Of a stretch of 64,000 nucleotides of DNA, positions 1 through 8,798 are shown piece after piece. This DNA is from Cellulomonas aerilata (lineage in GTDB: Bacteria; Actinomycetota; Actinomycetes; Actinomycetales; Cellulomonadaceae), in contig NZ_BJYY01000018.1 of the NCBI RefSeq assembly GCF_007991755.1, positions 1-64,000 of the forward strand. The letters are read 5' to 3'. The stretch's first letter is position 1. Every line of letters starts with the position of its first letter. A model generated the notes under the pieces. That model had not been told where the DNA came from, did not search any database, and saw only the letters and a program-made list of their open reading frames with translations. A program made the position numbers and the translations under genes.

Positions 1-93
1 GCGGAGTAGGTCCAGCCGTCGAGCCGCCCGGGGCGGGGACCGCGGTGGCGCCGGGCCGGTGCGGGACCCCGTCCGGCGGCCCGGCGCGGACCC

Positions 94-1155
94 TCAGACG
101 AGGCTGGTCCGCCCGTCGGGATCGGCGGCGCCCGTGACCCGGTCGCGCCCCTCGGACTTCGCCTCGTACATCGCCCGGTCCGCCGCCTCGTACAGCTCGT
201 CGAAGCCCCACCCGGGCAGGGACGCCGCCCACCCCACGCTGACGGTCGGCTGCAGACCCGCCCGTCGCCAGCGCTGGCGGCGGACCGCGTCGTGCAGGTC
301 CGCCGCACGTCGCCGGGTCTCGTCCGGGCCGCCGTGCACGAGCAGTGCGAGCTCGTCGCCGCCCAGGCGGGCGGGGACGTCGGCCCCGGCGGCCAGCCCG
401 GCCAGCAGCTGGGCGAGCTGGACGAGGACGAGGTCGCCCACGGGGTGCCCGTGCGCGTCGTTCAGCTGCTTGAAGCGGTCGACGTCCACGACGAGCAGCC
501 CGACCGGGCGGCCGTCTGCGAGGGCCCGGGTCCCCGCCTCCAGCAACCGGCGCCGGGTCGCGAGCCCGGTGAGCGAGTCCGTCCCGGCCAGCTCGTCCAG
601 CCGCGCGTGCAGCCGGTCCTGGTGGCCGTTGGTCAGCTGCAGCACGAGGGTGATCATGGGCAGGGCGCACGCGACCACGAGCAGGTCGGAGACGGCCGGG
701 CCGGCGTCCAGCACCGCGAACACGATCCAGGCGTCGGCGAGCACGGCGAGCGCGGTGACGGACCAGGCGAACAGCGCACGGAACTGCGACGCCGCGAACA
801 CGACCGCGTAGACCAGGCCGAACTGGCTGCCCGCGGAGGCGTCGTCCGCGGCGATGACGGTGACCGCGGTGCCGAACGGCTGCAGGACGGCCACCGCCGG
901 CCAGGTGACGACCGGGACCCGGTCCGGGAACCGGATGAGCAGCAGCGCCAGCACGACGAAGAACCCCAGGACGCCCATGGACGTCACCACGGTGCCGGCG
1001 TCCGACCCGGGGCGCCCCTGCAGCCAGGCGATGACCTCCCAACCCACGGTCGCGACCATCGCCAGGACGAGGGCGACGGCGAGGACGCGGGCAGCCGCGG
1101 ACCGGTCACGCGGCTGGATTGCTCGGCGCAGTCTCTCCACGACACCGAAGCGCAC
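94..1155 (-). CDS. Membrane-anchored GGDEF diguanylate cyclase
   Basis: Probable diguanylate cyclase making cyclic di-GMP at the membrane. The first ~195 residues hold about six hydrophobic segments with no recognisable sensor fold. A cytosolic GGDEF domain follows (about residues 195-340), starting DSLTGLATRRRL, with the metal-binding VVDVDRFKQLND and the active-site loop LGGDEL. The last loop residue is Leu instead of Phe, a tolerated variation in which the catalytic GGDE is kept, so activity is plausible. An RxxD inhibitory site is not obvious. The start is GTG with a weak ribosome site; other in-frame GTGs lie a few codons inside. It is divergent from the DUF4396 gene, so the 173-bp gap may carry promoters for both. 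Confidence 0.85.
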   Translation of the reverse strand: MRFGVVERLRRAIQPRDRSAAARVLAVALVLAMVATVGWEVIAWLQGRPGSDAGTVVTSMGVLGFFVVLALLLIRFPDRVPVVTWPAVAVLQPFGTAVTVIAADDASAGSQFGLVYAVVFAASQFRALFAWSVTALAVLADAWIVFAVLDAGPAVSDLLVVACALPMITLVLQLTNGHQDRLHARLDELAGTDSLTGLATRRRLLEAGTRALADGRPVGLLVVDVDRFKQLNDAHGHPVGDLVLVQLAQLLAGLAAGADVPARLGGDELALLVHGGPDETRRRAADLHDAVRRQRWRRAGLQPTVSVGWAASLPGWGFDELYEAADRAMYEAKSEGRDRVTGAADPDGRTSLV

Positions 1156-1278
1156 CAGATCCGGCCGTCCGGCGCTCGTCCGTCTCGCCGCCGGGGCGCC
1201 GGGCGGCTCGGTCCAGCGCCCGGCCGCTCACCACGGGGACCGGGGGCGCGGCGGGGAACACGGCGGACCGGTGCACGG

Positions 1279-1301
1279 TTGATACCCCCACGGGGTATCA
1301 A
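1279..1301. promoter_or_regulatory. Perfect CsoR-like palindrome
   Basis: A perfect inverted repeat with 10-base arms, TTGATACCCC and GGGGTATCAA, around a CAC spacer. The ATACCCC...GGGGTAT core resembles known operators of the copper-sensing CsoR/RicR family. It sits 27 bases upstream of the ATG of the DUF4396 gene, where a repressor would block transcription. No csoR gene lies in the window, so the regulator would act in trans. Confidence 0.7.
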
Positions 1302-1328
1302 CGCCCCTCGAGCGGAGAGGACACGGAC

Positions 1329-1883
1329 ATGGACGCGCACACCACCCACCACGGTCACGCAGGCGACACCCGACGGGCCGCAGAGGACGTCGAGGCGCCG
1401 CACACCCAGGCGGGCGGACCCGCTCCCGACCCGTCGCTCGAGGGCAGGCGGCTCACCCGGCTCGCGGTGACCGCGACGCTGCACTGCCTCACCGGGTGCG
1501 CGATCGGTGAGGTCCTGGGCCTGGTGATCGGCACCGCGCTGGGGTGGTCGGACGTGCAGACGATCGCTCTCGCCGTCGCGCTGGCCTTCGTCTTCGGGTA
1601 CGGCCTGACCATCGCCCCCGTGCTGCGGTCGGGGCTGTCGTTCCGGGCCGCGCTGGGCGTCGCCCTCGCGGCCGACACGCTGTCCATCACCGTGATGGAG
1701 GTCGTGGACAACGCCGTCATCATGGCGGTCCCCGGCGCGATGGAGGCAGGTCTGTCCAGCCCGCTGTTCTGGGCGACCCTCGCCTTCGCGCTCGCCGTCG
1801 CCTTCGTCGTCACCGTGCCCGTCAACCGGGCGCTGATCCGCCGGGGCAAGGGGCACGCCGTGGTCCACGGGCACCACCACTGA
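1329..1883 (+). CDS. His-rich DUF4396 membrane protein
   Basis: 184 residues. The N-terminus is His-rich (MDAHTTHHGHAGD) and the C-terminus ends in a His cluster (VVHGHHH). Between them are about four hydrophobic helices typical of the DUF4396 family, with the motif LTGCAIGEVLG near residue 55 and MEVVDNAVI near residue 125. The family has no proven function. The Cys in the first helix, the acidic residues in the core and the His tails suggest metal binding or transport, and the CsoR-like operator upstream points to copper. The ATG was chosen over an upstream in-frame start because GGAGAGG precedes it and the operator lies before it. Confidence 0.8.
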   Translation: MDAHTTHHGHAGDTRRAAEDVEAPHTQAGGPAPDPSLEGRRLTRLAVTATLHCLTGCAIGEVLGLVIGTALGWSDVQTIALAVALAFVFGYGLTIAPVLRSGLSFRAALGVALAADTLSITVMEVVDNAVIMAVPGAMEAGLSSPLFWATLAFALAVAFVVTVPVNRALIRRGKGHAVVHGHHH

Positions 1884-2009
1884 CGGCGACGGTCGCCGGG
1901 TCGGCGGCTCGTCACGGTCCTTGACACCGTCCGGACGTGGCGAGGAACGTCGAAACGCCGTCGCACACCGACGTCGGCGGCCACGACCGTCACGGAGCAG
2001 GGAGTCCTC

Positions 2010-2534
2010 ATGCGCAGGTCACTCACCGCCGCCCTCCTCGCCGGCCTCGGGGTCCTCGCCCTGGGCGGGTCGTCGAGCGCCGCGGACTCGGCGGACGCCG
2101 ACCGGTCCTCCTCCGGGCGGGCCGCAACGCTGCGGTACGACGTGGAGTTCACGTCGGGCTTCTTCCTGCTCGACTTCGGCCCCCACGGCGTCCGGGAGGT
2201 CGCCAGCTTCCAGGACCCCTTCAGTCCCAGCCGCGGGGACCAGGTCGTCTTCGAGGACACGCTGCTGCGCCGCGGTGAGCCGGTCGCCTCCGGCGGCGGG
2301 ACCTGCACCGTGACGGCGGTCGTGCCGTCCGACACGCCGCTACGGCTCAGCTGCGTCGCGACGTACGAGCTGCCCGGTGGCCAGGTCGCCGTGCAGGGCC
2401 GGACGACCAACGCACCGGAGAAGACCCTCGCCGTCGTCGGCGGGACCGGGCGCTACGCGGGAGCGGCCGGGGAGTTCACGCTGACGGAGTTCGGCGACGG
2501 GACCGGCTCGGCCGTCTTCCGCCTCCGCAGGTGA
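2010..2534 (+). CDS. Secreted allene-oxide-cyclase-barrel (dirigent-like) protein
   Basis: 174 residues with a clear Sec signal peptide (MRRSLTAALLAGLGVLALGG, cleavage around the SSSAAD region). The mature part looks like a small beta-barrel: hydrophobic strands, then the hallmark GGTGRYAGAAGE near residue 145, shared by allene oxide cyclase-like and dirigent-like barrels. Bacterial members are extracellular and mostly uncharacterised; plant AOC chemistry should not be assumed. The start has a good GGGAG site. It ends at a strong terminator shared with the convergent small gene. Confidence 0.7.
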   Translation: MRRSLTAALLAGLGVLALGGSSSAADSADADRSSSGRAATLRYDVEFTSGFFLLDFGPHGVREVASFQDPFSPSRGDQVVFEDTLLRRGEPVASGGGTCTVTAVVPSDTPLRLSCVATYELPGGQVAVQGRTTNAPEKTLAVVGGTGRYAGAAGEFTLTEFGDGTGSAVFRLRR

Positions 2535-2568
2535 GGTCGGCGGACCCCCGCCGGACCCCGGACGTGCA

Positions 2569-2600
2569 TGAGGGGGGCGAGCTGTCGCTCGCCCCCCTCA
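2569..2600. terminator. Bidirectional terminator, 14-bp perfect stem
   Basis: Perfect 14-base arms (TGAGGGGGGCGAGC and its complement) around a TGTC loop, placed between two converging genes. There is no long T-run, as is usual for high-GC actinobacteria. It can serve both strands. Confidence 0.85.
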
Positions 2601-2625
2601 CGGACGGTCGCGGGTCGGACGCCGG

Positions 2626-2892
2626 TCAGCTGCCCGGCTTGGTGACGCCGAACATGAACAGGCGCCGCGCGATGTCGTAGTAGACCGTCTCGGTCGCGCG
2701 CAGGACGTCCTGGAGGTTGTCCGCGTCGTCGGCGGTGAGGGTCAGCACCTCTTCCCAGGCCCCCTGGTCCAGCACGAGCTGCAGGTACCAGGTGCCGTTC
2801 GAGCCGGCGTCGCCGGCGCGGAAGCTGAACTGGTAGTGACTGAGCTGGCGGACCTTGATGCTGTCGTCGGTCACGCGGATGTCGTCGGCCAT
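2626..2892 (-). CDS. Small conserved-looking protein of unknown function
   Basis: 88 residues, acidic, no signal peptide or membrane helix. The sequence opens MADDIRVTDDSIKVRQLSHY, then alternates aromatic and charged residues (FSFRAGDAGSNGTWYLQLVL) and ends in a predicted helix (ETVYYDIARRLFMFG). I do not recognise the family. The start was chosen because GGGAGA lies at good spacing before this ATG, while upstream in-frame sequence shows no coding character. It converges on the barrel protein gene. Confidence 0.65.
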   Translation of the reverse strand: MADDIRVTDDSIKVRQLSHYQFSFRAGDAGSNGTWYLQLVLDQGAWEEVLTLTADDADNLQDVLRATETVYYDIARRLFMFGVTKPGS

Positions 2893-3103
2893 GATCGATC
2901 TCCCGGGGTGCGAGTGAGGATGGTTGCCGTTGCCCTGCACGCCCAGCATGCCCCGCGAGCCGGACCCGCGCCCGGCGATCGGTGACCCGGCGCGGCCGGT
3001 GCCGGGCGACCAGTGACCGAGGGGTCGTCCCGCACCGGCCCGCGCGCGCCGCCTCCGGCTGCCGTGCGCCGCGTCCCCGCCTGCGGTCTGCCACCCTGTC
3101 GCC

Positions 3104-4522
3104 ATGACGGGTAGCGACGGAGGGCACACGGTCCTCGCCTCGGTCGACGGGGCTGCGTTCGCCTCCCTGCGCCACACGGCCCTGCCACGTGCGGAGCGGT
3201 ACTCCGTCGGGCGGGACCTGCGCCGGCAGGTCCCGCGCTCGTCGCTGGCCGAGTGGGACGAGGCGGACCGCGGTGCCGACCCGGTCCAGCAGGTGCTCGC
3301 CGGCAACGACGGGCGCGTGGCGAGCCTGGTCCCCGTGCGGATGGGACGGATGGTCGCGAGCCCGTTCGCGTTCCTCCGCGGCGCGGCCGCCGTCATGGCC
3401 GCCGACTTCTCGCGCCTGCCGTCCACCGGGATCACCCCGATCATCTGCGGCGACGCGCACCTGGCGAACTTCGGGTTCTACGCCTCGCCCGAGCGCGACC
3501 TGGTCTTCGACCTCAACGACTTCGACGAGGCCCACCCGGGCGCCTGGGAGTGGGACCTGCGCCGGCTGGTGGCCAGCGTCCACGTGGCGGGCCGGCAGAA
3601 CGGGTCGTCCGAGGAGCGGTGCGAGGAGGCGGTCCGGCGGTGCGTGCGCTCCTACCGCGAGCACCTCGCGCACCTGGCGGCGCAGCCGCTGCTGGCGCGC
3701 GCGTACGACCGGCTCAACCTCGACCGCCTCGACCAGGCCGGGATCGGTCCGGCCGGCCGGCGCGAGATCCAGGACGCCGCCGCCCGCGCCCGCCGGCGCA
3801 CCAGCGACCGTGCGCTCCCCCGGTTCACCGAGCTGCACGACGGCCGGCTGCGGCTGGTGGACGAGCCGCCGCTGATCGTCCGGCCGGACCCGCGGACGTA
3901 CGACCGCATCGCCGTCGCCCTGGACGCCTACCTGCGGACCCTGCGGACCCAGTGGGCGGTCGTCGTCGGCGGGTACCGGCTGGTCGACGTCGCGCACAAG
4001 GTCGTCGGCGTCGGCTCGGTGGGCCTGCGCGCCTACATCGCGCTGTGCGAGGGCTCCGGACCCGACGACGTGCTGATCCTGCAGCTCAAGCAGGCGCGGC
4101 GGTCCGTGGTCGCGCAGTACGTGCACGGCGACTCGGCATGGCACGACCACCAGGGGCAGCGGGTCGTGCAGTACCAGCAGGCGCTGCAGACCGTCAGCGA
4201 CCCGCTGCTCGGGTGGACCACCGTCGACGACCGCCAGTACTACGTCCGGCAGTTCCGGGACATGAAGGGTGCGGTGGTGGTCGACGGGATCGACGCCGCC
4301 GCTCTCGCGGACTACGCCGGGATCTGCGGGCTGCTGCTCGCCAAGGGGCACGCCCGGACCAGCGGCGCGTCGATGATCACCGGCTACCTCGGCAGGAGCG
4401 ACCGGGCCGACGAGGCCCTCGCCCTGTTCGCCCGGCGCTACGCCGACCAGACCGAGCGCGACCACGCGGCGCTGGAGGCCGCCGTCGCCCGCGGGCTGGT
4501 GCCGGTCGAACGCGGGGTCTGA
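3104..4522 (+). CDS. DUF2252 family protein
   Basis: 472 residues, the usual length for DUF2252. The family has a kinase/aminoglycoside-phosphotransferase-like look. Here CGDAHLANFGFYASPERDLVFDLNDFDEAHPGAWEWDLRR (residues ~115-155) carries the GDxHLxNFG and DLNDFDE motifs that would correspond to catalytic and metal-binding segments of such folds. KVVGVGSVGLRAY and LQLKQARRSV follow. No substrate is known and no partner is seen nearby. The start has a poor ribosome site, so a nearby alternative is possible. Confidence 0.8.
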   Translation: MTGSDGGHTVLASVDGAAFASLRHTALPRAERYSVGRDLRRQVPRSSLAEWDEADRGADPVQQVLAGNDGRVASLVPVRMGRMVASPFAFLRGAAAVMAADFSRLPSTGITPIICGDAHLANFGFYASPERDLVFDLNDFDEAHPGAWEWDLRRLVASVHVAGRQNGSSEERCEEAVRRCVRSYREHLAHLAAQPLLARAYDRLNLDRLDQAGIGPAGRREIQDAAARARRRTSDRALPRFTELHDGRLRLVDEPPLIVRPDPRTYDRIAVALDAYLRTLRTQWAVVVGGYRLVDVAHKVVGVGSVGLRAYIALCEGSGPDDVLILQLKQARRSVVAQYVHGDSAWHDHQGQRVVQYQQALQTVSDPLLGWTTVDDRQYYVRQFRDMKGAVVVDGIDAAALADYAGICGLLLAKGHARTSGASMITGYLGRSDRADEALALFARRYADQTERDHAALEAAVARGLVPVERGV

Positions 4523-4540
4523 CCGGCACCGGCCGGGGGG

Positions 4541-5302
4541 TCACCGGCCGAGCCAGCCCCCGTCCACGGGCAGCACGATCCCCGACACGTAGTCCGAGGC
4601 CGGGCTGGCCAGGAACACCGCCGCGCCGCCCAGGTCGCCGGCGGCTCCCCAGCGTGCGGCGGGGATGCGGTCCAGGATCGAGCGGCTGCGGTCGGGGTCG
4701 TCCTGCAGCGCCTGGGTGTTGTCCGTGGCGATGTACCCGGGCGCGATGGCGTTGACGGTGACGCCCTTGGCGGTCCACTCGTTCGCCAGCGCTTTGGTCA
4801 GCCCGGCGATCGCGGACTTGGACGCCGCGTAGCCGGGGACGTTGATGCCGCCCTGGAAGCTGAGCAGCGACGCGGTGAAGATGATCTTCCCGTAGCCGCG
4901 CTCGATCATCGAGCGGCCGACGGCCTGGCTCAGCACGAACTGGCTGTCGAGGTTGACCGCGAGCACCCGGTCCCACATGTCCAGCGGGTGGTCGGCGGCC
5001 GGGGCCCGCTCGATGGTGCCGGCGTTGTTGACGAGGATGTCGACGGACCGGCCGGCGAGCTCGGCCGCCAGGTCGACGACCGCGGCGCGGTCGCCGAAGT
5101 CCGCCCGGTAGGCGGTGAAGGTGCGGCCCAGCGCCTCGACGCGCCGCTGCGCCTCGCTGCCCTCGAGCTCGAGGGTGGCGCTGACGCCGATGATGTCGGC
5201 GCCGGCGGTGGCCAGCGCCTCCGCCATGGCCAGCCCGATGCCGCGCTTGGCCCCCGTGACGACGGCGGTCCTGCCGGTCAGGTCGAACATGCTGGTGGTC
5301 AC
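4541..5302 (-). CDS. kduD: SDR oxidoreductase, KduD-like
   Basis: 253-residue classical short-chain dehydrogenase. It shows the cofactor motif TGAKRGIG (residues ~16-23), NNAG (~92), the catalytic Ser in FTASLLSF, and YAASK with catalytic Tyr/Lys. The closest match by pattern is 2-deoxy-D-gluconate 3-dehydrogenase / 2-dehydro-3-deoxy-D-gluconate 5-dehydrogenase (KduD), which interconverts ketodeoxy sugar acids with NAD(H). Its start overlaps the stop of the zinc alcohol dehydrogenase by 4 bases, so the two are translationally coupled. The KduI gene 9 kb away supports a uronate role, but substrate assignment within SDRs is uncertain. Confidence 0.75.
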   Translation of the reverse strand: MTTSMFDLTGRTAVVTGAKRGIGLAMAEALATAGADIIGVSATLELEGSEAQRRVEALGRTFTAYRADFGDRAAVVDLAAELAGRSVDILVNNAGTIERAPAADHPLDMWDRVLAVNLDSQFVLSQAVGRSMIERGYGKIIFTASLLSFQGGINVPGYAASKSAIAGLTKALANEWTAKGVTVNAIAPGYIATDNTQALQDDPDRSRSILDRIPAARWGAAGDLGGAAVFLASPASDYVSGIVLPVDGGWLGR

Positions 5303-6330
5303 GTGGCGTCTCCAGTCGCGGTCAGGTCGATCAGGACCTTCATGGCCCGGCCGCTCTCCAGGTCGGCGAAGGCCGCGGCGGTCTCGGTGATGGGTCGGGT
5401 GCTGGTGATCAGGGCGTCGGCGGGGATGACGCCGTCGTCCAGGAGCTCGATGGCCCGCTCGAAGTCGGTGCGCTCGTACACCCGGGCGCCCAGCAGGCGC
5501 AGCTCCCGCCAGAACACCCGCTGCAGGTTGACCGGTCGCGGCTGGGGGTGGATCGCGACGACGACGACGGTCCCGCGGACCTTCGCGAGGTCGGTGGCGC
5601 CGAGGACGGCGGCGGCCGCGCCGGAGACCTCGAAGACGACGTCCGCACCGGCGTCACCGGTCCACCGGTTCACCCACGCCGTCTGGTCGGTCGCGGTGGG
5701 GTCGAGGACCTCGAACCCGAGCTCCGCGACGGCGGTCCGACGGCCGGCGTCCACCTCCACGACGACCACCTCGGCGCCGCTGTGACGAGCCACGGTCGCG
5801 ATGAGGACACCGATCGGGCCGCCGCCGATGACGACGACGTGGTCCCCGGCGGACACCTCGCCGCGCCGCACGTCGTGCACGGCCACGGCGGTCGGCTCCA
5901 CGAGGGCGGCGTGGTCGAGCCGCAGGCCCTCCGGCAGTCGCAGGACGACGCCGGCGTCGACGTTCCAGAGCCGCTGCAGGGCTCCCGGGGAGTCGATCCC
6001 GATGAAGTTGAGGTTCTGGCAGATGTGCTGGTTGCCCGCCAGGCAGGCCGGGCAGGTGCCGTCCCAGTCCAGCGGCATGACGGTGACGTGGTCGCCGGGG
6101 CTCCACCCGGTCACGCCCTCGCCGACGGCGGCGACGACCCCGCTCATCTCGTGCCCCACGATGGCCGGCATGCTCACCCGGGCGTCCATGCTGCCGTGGA
6201 GGATGTGCAGGTCGGTGCCGCAGATGCCGGTGTAGGCCACCTCGATCTGCACCTGACCGGCACCGACGGGCTGGGGGTCCTGCTCGCGGATGTCGATCCG
6301 GTGGTCGCCCACGTAGTTGGCGGTCAGCAC
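5299..6330 (-). CDS. Zinc-dependent alcohol dehydrogenase, sugar/polyol type
   Basis: 343-residue medium-chain dehydrogenase. Catalytic-zinc ligands are visible: Cys in GICGTDLH (~residue 37) and HE in GHEMSG (~60). The NAD-binding motif is GGGPIGVL (~167). The structural-zinc lobe reads DGTCPACLAGNQHIC: three of four Cys are kept and the first is replaced by Asp, which can sometimes act as a ligand. Related to threonine, sorbitol and butanediol dehydrogenases; the neighbours (KduD, aldo-keto reductase, TRAP transporter) suggest a sugar acid or polyol substrate. It overlaps the next gene by 4 bases. Confidence 0.75.
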   Translation of the reverse strand: MLTANYVGDHRIDIREQDPQPVGAGQVQIEVAYTGICGTDLHILHGSMDARVSMPAIVGHEMSGVVAAVGEGVTGWSPGDHVTVMPLDWDGTCPACLAGNQHICQNLNFIGIDSPGALQRLWNVDAGVVLRLPEGLRLDHAALVEPTAVAVHDVRRGEVSAGDHVVVIGGGPIGVLIATVARHSGAEVVVVEVDAGRRTAVAELGFEVLDPTATDQTAWVNRWTGDAGADVVFEVSGAAAAVLGATDLAKVRGTVVVVAIHPQPRPVNLQRVFWRELRLLGARVYERTDFERAIELLDDGVIPADALITSTRPITETAAAFADLESGRAMKVLIDLTATGDAT

Positions 6331-6418
6331 GGTGGGGCTCCTTTCGCTGGGGGTGGGGTGGGAGCCCGGCCGGGCGCCCCTGCCGGTGCGGTCGCCGGTG
6401 TCGGGACCGCCTCGGCGG

Positions 6419-7321
6419 TCACTTCGACGGCGGGATGGTCCAGCTCGGCGTGGCCGCCTCGAAGTCGGACGGGAAGCCGTTGAAGCGGTCCGGGTGGAAG
6501 CCGGTCCGGCCGTCCTCGCCCCGGTCGAGCGCCTCGATCGCGGCCATGTCGGCGGCGTCGAGCGCGAAGTCGAACAGGGCGATGTTCTCGAGCTGGCGCG
6601 CGGGCGTGACCGACTTGGGGATCACCACGGTGCCGAGCTGCACGTGCCAGCGGAGCACCACCTGGGCGGGCGTCCGCCCCAGGCGCTCGGCGATGCCGAC
6701 GATGACCGGGTCCGTGAGCACCGCGCCCTGCGCGAGCGGGCTCCAGGCCTCGGTCACGATGCCGTGGGCGGCGTGGAACGCCCGGAGCTCGGCCTGCTGC
6801 AGGTACGGGTGGAGCTCGACCTGGTTGAGGGCCGGGACGGTCGACGACCCGGCGAGGAGCTCCTCCAGGTGGTGGGCGAGGAAGTTCGAGACCCCGACGG
6901 ACACGACCCGCCCCTGGTCCCGCACCTCCTCCATCGCCCGCCAGCTGTTCGCGAACTCCCCGCGGGCCGGGCACGGCCAGTGGATCAGGTAGAGGTCGAC
7001 CCGGTCGAGGGCGAGCTCGGCGAGGGAGGCGTCGAAGGCGCGCAACGTGGAGTCGTGACCCTGCTCGGTGTTGGCGAGCTTCGTGGCGACGAACAGCTCG
7101 TCGCGCGGGACGTCGGTCTCGGCGATGGCGCGGCCGACACCCGCCTCGTTGAGGTAGCGGGCGGCGGTGTCGATGCTCCGGTAGCCGGCGGCGATGGCGT
7201 CCACGACCACCTCGCGGGTGATCTCCGGCTCCACCTGGAACGTGCCGAACCCGACCTGCGGGATGTCGGCGCCGGAGTTCAGCCGGACGGTCGGGACGGG
7301 GAGGTCGGTCACGGGGAGCAC
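6419..7321 (-). CDS. Aldo/keto reductase, DkgA-like
   Basis: 300 residues. The catalytic tetrad of the family is present: Asp in SIDTA, Tyr in RYLNE, Lys in VATKL and His in LIHWP. The NADPH-binding IPKSVTPARQLEN lies near residue 235. The pattern matches 2,5-diketo-D-gluconate reductases, which reduce keto-sugar acids in the cytosol. It lies 88 bases upstream of the alcohol dehydrogenase on the same strand and downstream of the TRAP operon terminator, so it may have its own promoter or use read-through. The exact substrate cannot be read from sequence. Confidence 0.8.
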   Translation of the reverse strand: MLPVTDLPVPTVRLNSGADIPQVGFGTFQVEPEITREVVVDAIAAGYRSIDTAARYLNEAGVGRAIAETDVPRDELFVATKLANTEQGHDSTLRAFDASLAELALDRVDLYLIHWPCPARGEFANSWRAMEEVRDQGRVVSVGVSNFLAHHLEELLAGSSTVPALNQVELHPYLQQAELRAFHAAHGIVTEAWSPLAQGAVLTDPVIVGIAERLGRTPAQVVLRWHVQLGTVVIPKSVTPARQLENIALFDFALDAADMAAIEALDRGEDGRTGFHPDRFNGFPSDFEAATPSWTIPPSK

Positions 7322-7369
7322 CTTTCGGGAGCGGGCAGGAAGTGCTGCGGCGACCGTCCGGACAGGGCC

Positions 7370-7409
7370 GGTCAGGGCTGGTCGGTGCCGGTCGGGGCTG
7401 GTCGGTGCT
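7370..7409. repeat. Short tandem repeat, two 20-base units
   Basis: Four 10-base elements in series: GGTCAGGGCT, GGTCGGTGCC, GGTCGGGGCT, GGTCGGTGCT. They form two near-identical 20-base units in the gap between dctM and the aldo-keto reductase gene. Confidence 0.7.
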
Positions 7410-7441
7410 GGACGGCGCGACGGGGCTAGGCGCGACGGGCC

Positions 7442-7470
7442 GCGACCGGGCCGCAGGCCGGCCCGGTCGC
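7442..7470 (-). terminator. Terminator after dctM
   Basis: Perfect 11-base stem (GCGACCGGGCC / GGCCCGGTCGC) with a 7-base loop, 12 bases beyond the dctM stop. It probably ends the TRAP transcript and separates it from the downstream dehydrogenase genes. Confidence 0.75.
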
Positions 7471-7481
7471 CACGACCGGTC

Positions 7482-8798
7482 CTACCGTGACGGGAAGATC
7501 AGTCCAGCCTGCTCCGGCAGCCACAGCGTGAGCGCCGGGACGAACTGGATGACCAGCAGCATGAGGATCAGCGAGATGAAGAACGGCATCAGCCTGCCGA
7601 TCACCTTCTCCACCGGCACCCCCGCCACCTTCGCCCCGACGAAGAGCACGGGCGCGGAGGGCGGTGAGATCACCGCGATGGACATGTTGAAGACCATCAT
7701 GATGCCGAGGTGGACGGGGTGGATCCCGTACTCGACGGCGATGGGCAGGAAGATCGGCGTGAAGATCAGCACCGCCGGCGTCGCGTCGAGCGGGATGCCC
7801 ACGATCAGCAGGATCAGCGCCATGATCAGCAGGAAGACCACCTTGGAGTCGGTGAAGTCCGTCATCCAGCTGCCGATGAGGCGGGGCACCCCCGAGAACG
7901 TCATCGCGAACGACATGATCGACGACAGCGCGATGAGGAAGACGACCACCGAGCTCGTGCGGGTGGCCTGCAGGAGCAGCTTCGGGAAGTCGCTCACCGA
8001 GATGGTCCGGTAGACCATCGACAGAACGGTCCCGTACAGCACGGCGATGACGGCGCCCTCGGTGGCGGTGAAGACACCGAACACGATGCCGCCGATGACG
8101 ACGACGATCAGCCCGAGCGACGGCAGGGCCCGGAGCAGCACCGCGAGGGCGGTCCTGGCGTCCGGCCGCGCCGTCCCACGGAGCTCGGGCCGCTTGCGCG
8201 CGTAGACCCAGACGATCACGACGCAGGCGACGCCCCACAGGATCCCGGGGATGTAGCCCCCGAGGAACAGGGCACCCACCGACGCCTGGGAGACCAGCGA
8301 GTACACGATCAGGGTGTTGGAGGGCGGGATCAGCATGCCCGCCGGCGCCGAGGCGACGTTGGCCGCGGCCGCGAAGCCCATGTCGTAGCCGTCCTTGCGC
8401 TGCGACGGCGCCATGGAGGAGCCGACGGCAGCGGCACCCGCGAGAGCGGATCCGGAGATCGTCCCGAACAGCATGTTGGCGAGGACGTTCGTCTGCGCCA
8501 GGGCGCCCGGCGTGCGACCCACCGCCACCCGGGCGAGGTCGATGAGACGGGTCGCGATCCCGCCCTGGTTCATGACCGTCCCGGCGAGGACGAAGAACGG
8601 GATCGCGAGGAGCACGAAGCTGTCGATCCCGTTGAAGATCTTCTGGGCCGACGTGAAGACGCCCTGCTCGGGACCCATGAGGAAGAGCAGGGCGATGGCG
8701 GACGGCAGACCGATGGCCACGGAGACGGAGACGCCCAGCGCCATCAGCCCGAACATGCCGCCCAGCAGGATGATGGTGACGACAGCGGCGTCCTGCAT
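7482..8798 (-). CDS. dctM: TRAP transporter large permease DctM
   Basis: 438 residues and highly hydrophobic throughout, about 12-13 membrane helices: the size and pattern of the TRAP large subunit. Family-like features include GVSVSVAIGLPSA at the N-terminus, the conserved IPFFVLAG and IPPSNTLIVY stretches, and ATEGAVIAV mid-protein. It forms the channel that moves substrate with sodium after delivery by the periplasmic-type binding protein. Its start shares a base with the dctQ stop. The neighbouring enzymes suggest a uronate or aldonate as cargo. Confidence 0.92.
   Translation of the reverse strand: MQDAAVVTIILLGGMFGLMALGVSVSVAIGLPSAIALLFLMGPEQGVFTSAQKIFNGIDSFVLLAIPFFVLAGTVMNQGGIATRLIDLARVAVGRTPGALAQTNVLANMLFGTISGSALAGAAAVGSSMAPSQRKDGYDMGFAAAANVASAPAGMLIPPSNTLIVYSLVSQASVGALFLGGYIPGILWGVACVVIVWVYARKRPELRGTARPDARTALAVLLRALPSLGLIVVVIGGIVFGVFTATEGAVIAVLYGTVLSMVYRTISVSDFPKLLLQATRTSSVVVFLIALSSIMSFAMTFSGVPRLIGSWMTDFTDSKVVFLLIMALILLIVGIPLDATPAVLIFTPIFLPIAVEYGIHPVHLGIMMVFNMSIAVISPPSAPVLFVGAKVAGVPVEKVIGRLMPFFISLILMLLVIQFVPALTLWLPEQAGLIFPSR

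Noticed and set aside
2453-4465. Long open frame on the minus strand opposite the DUF2252 gene
   Set aside because: Composition is Arg/Gly/Pro/His-rich without domains; it is a third-position shadow of the real gene in high-GC DNA. The same holds for 24619-26295, 26842-28557, 51407-52747, 54155-55936 and 56715-58757 on the minus strand and 36718-38505 and 44009-45739 on the plus strand.
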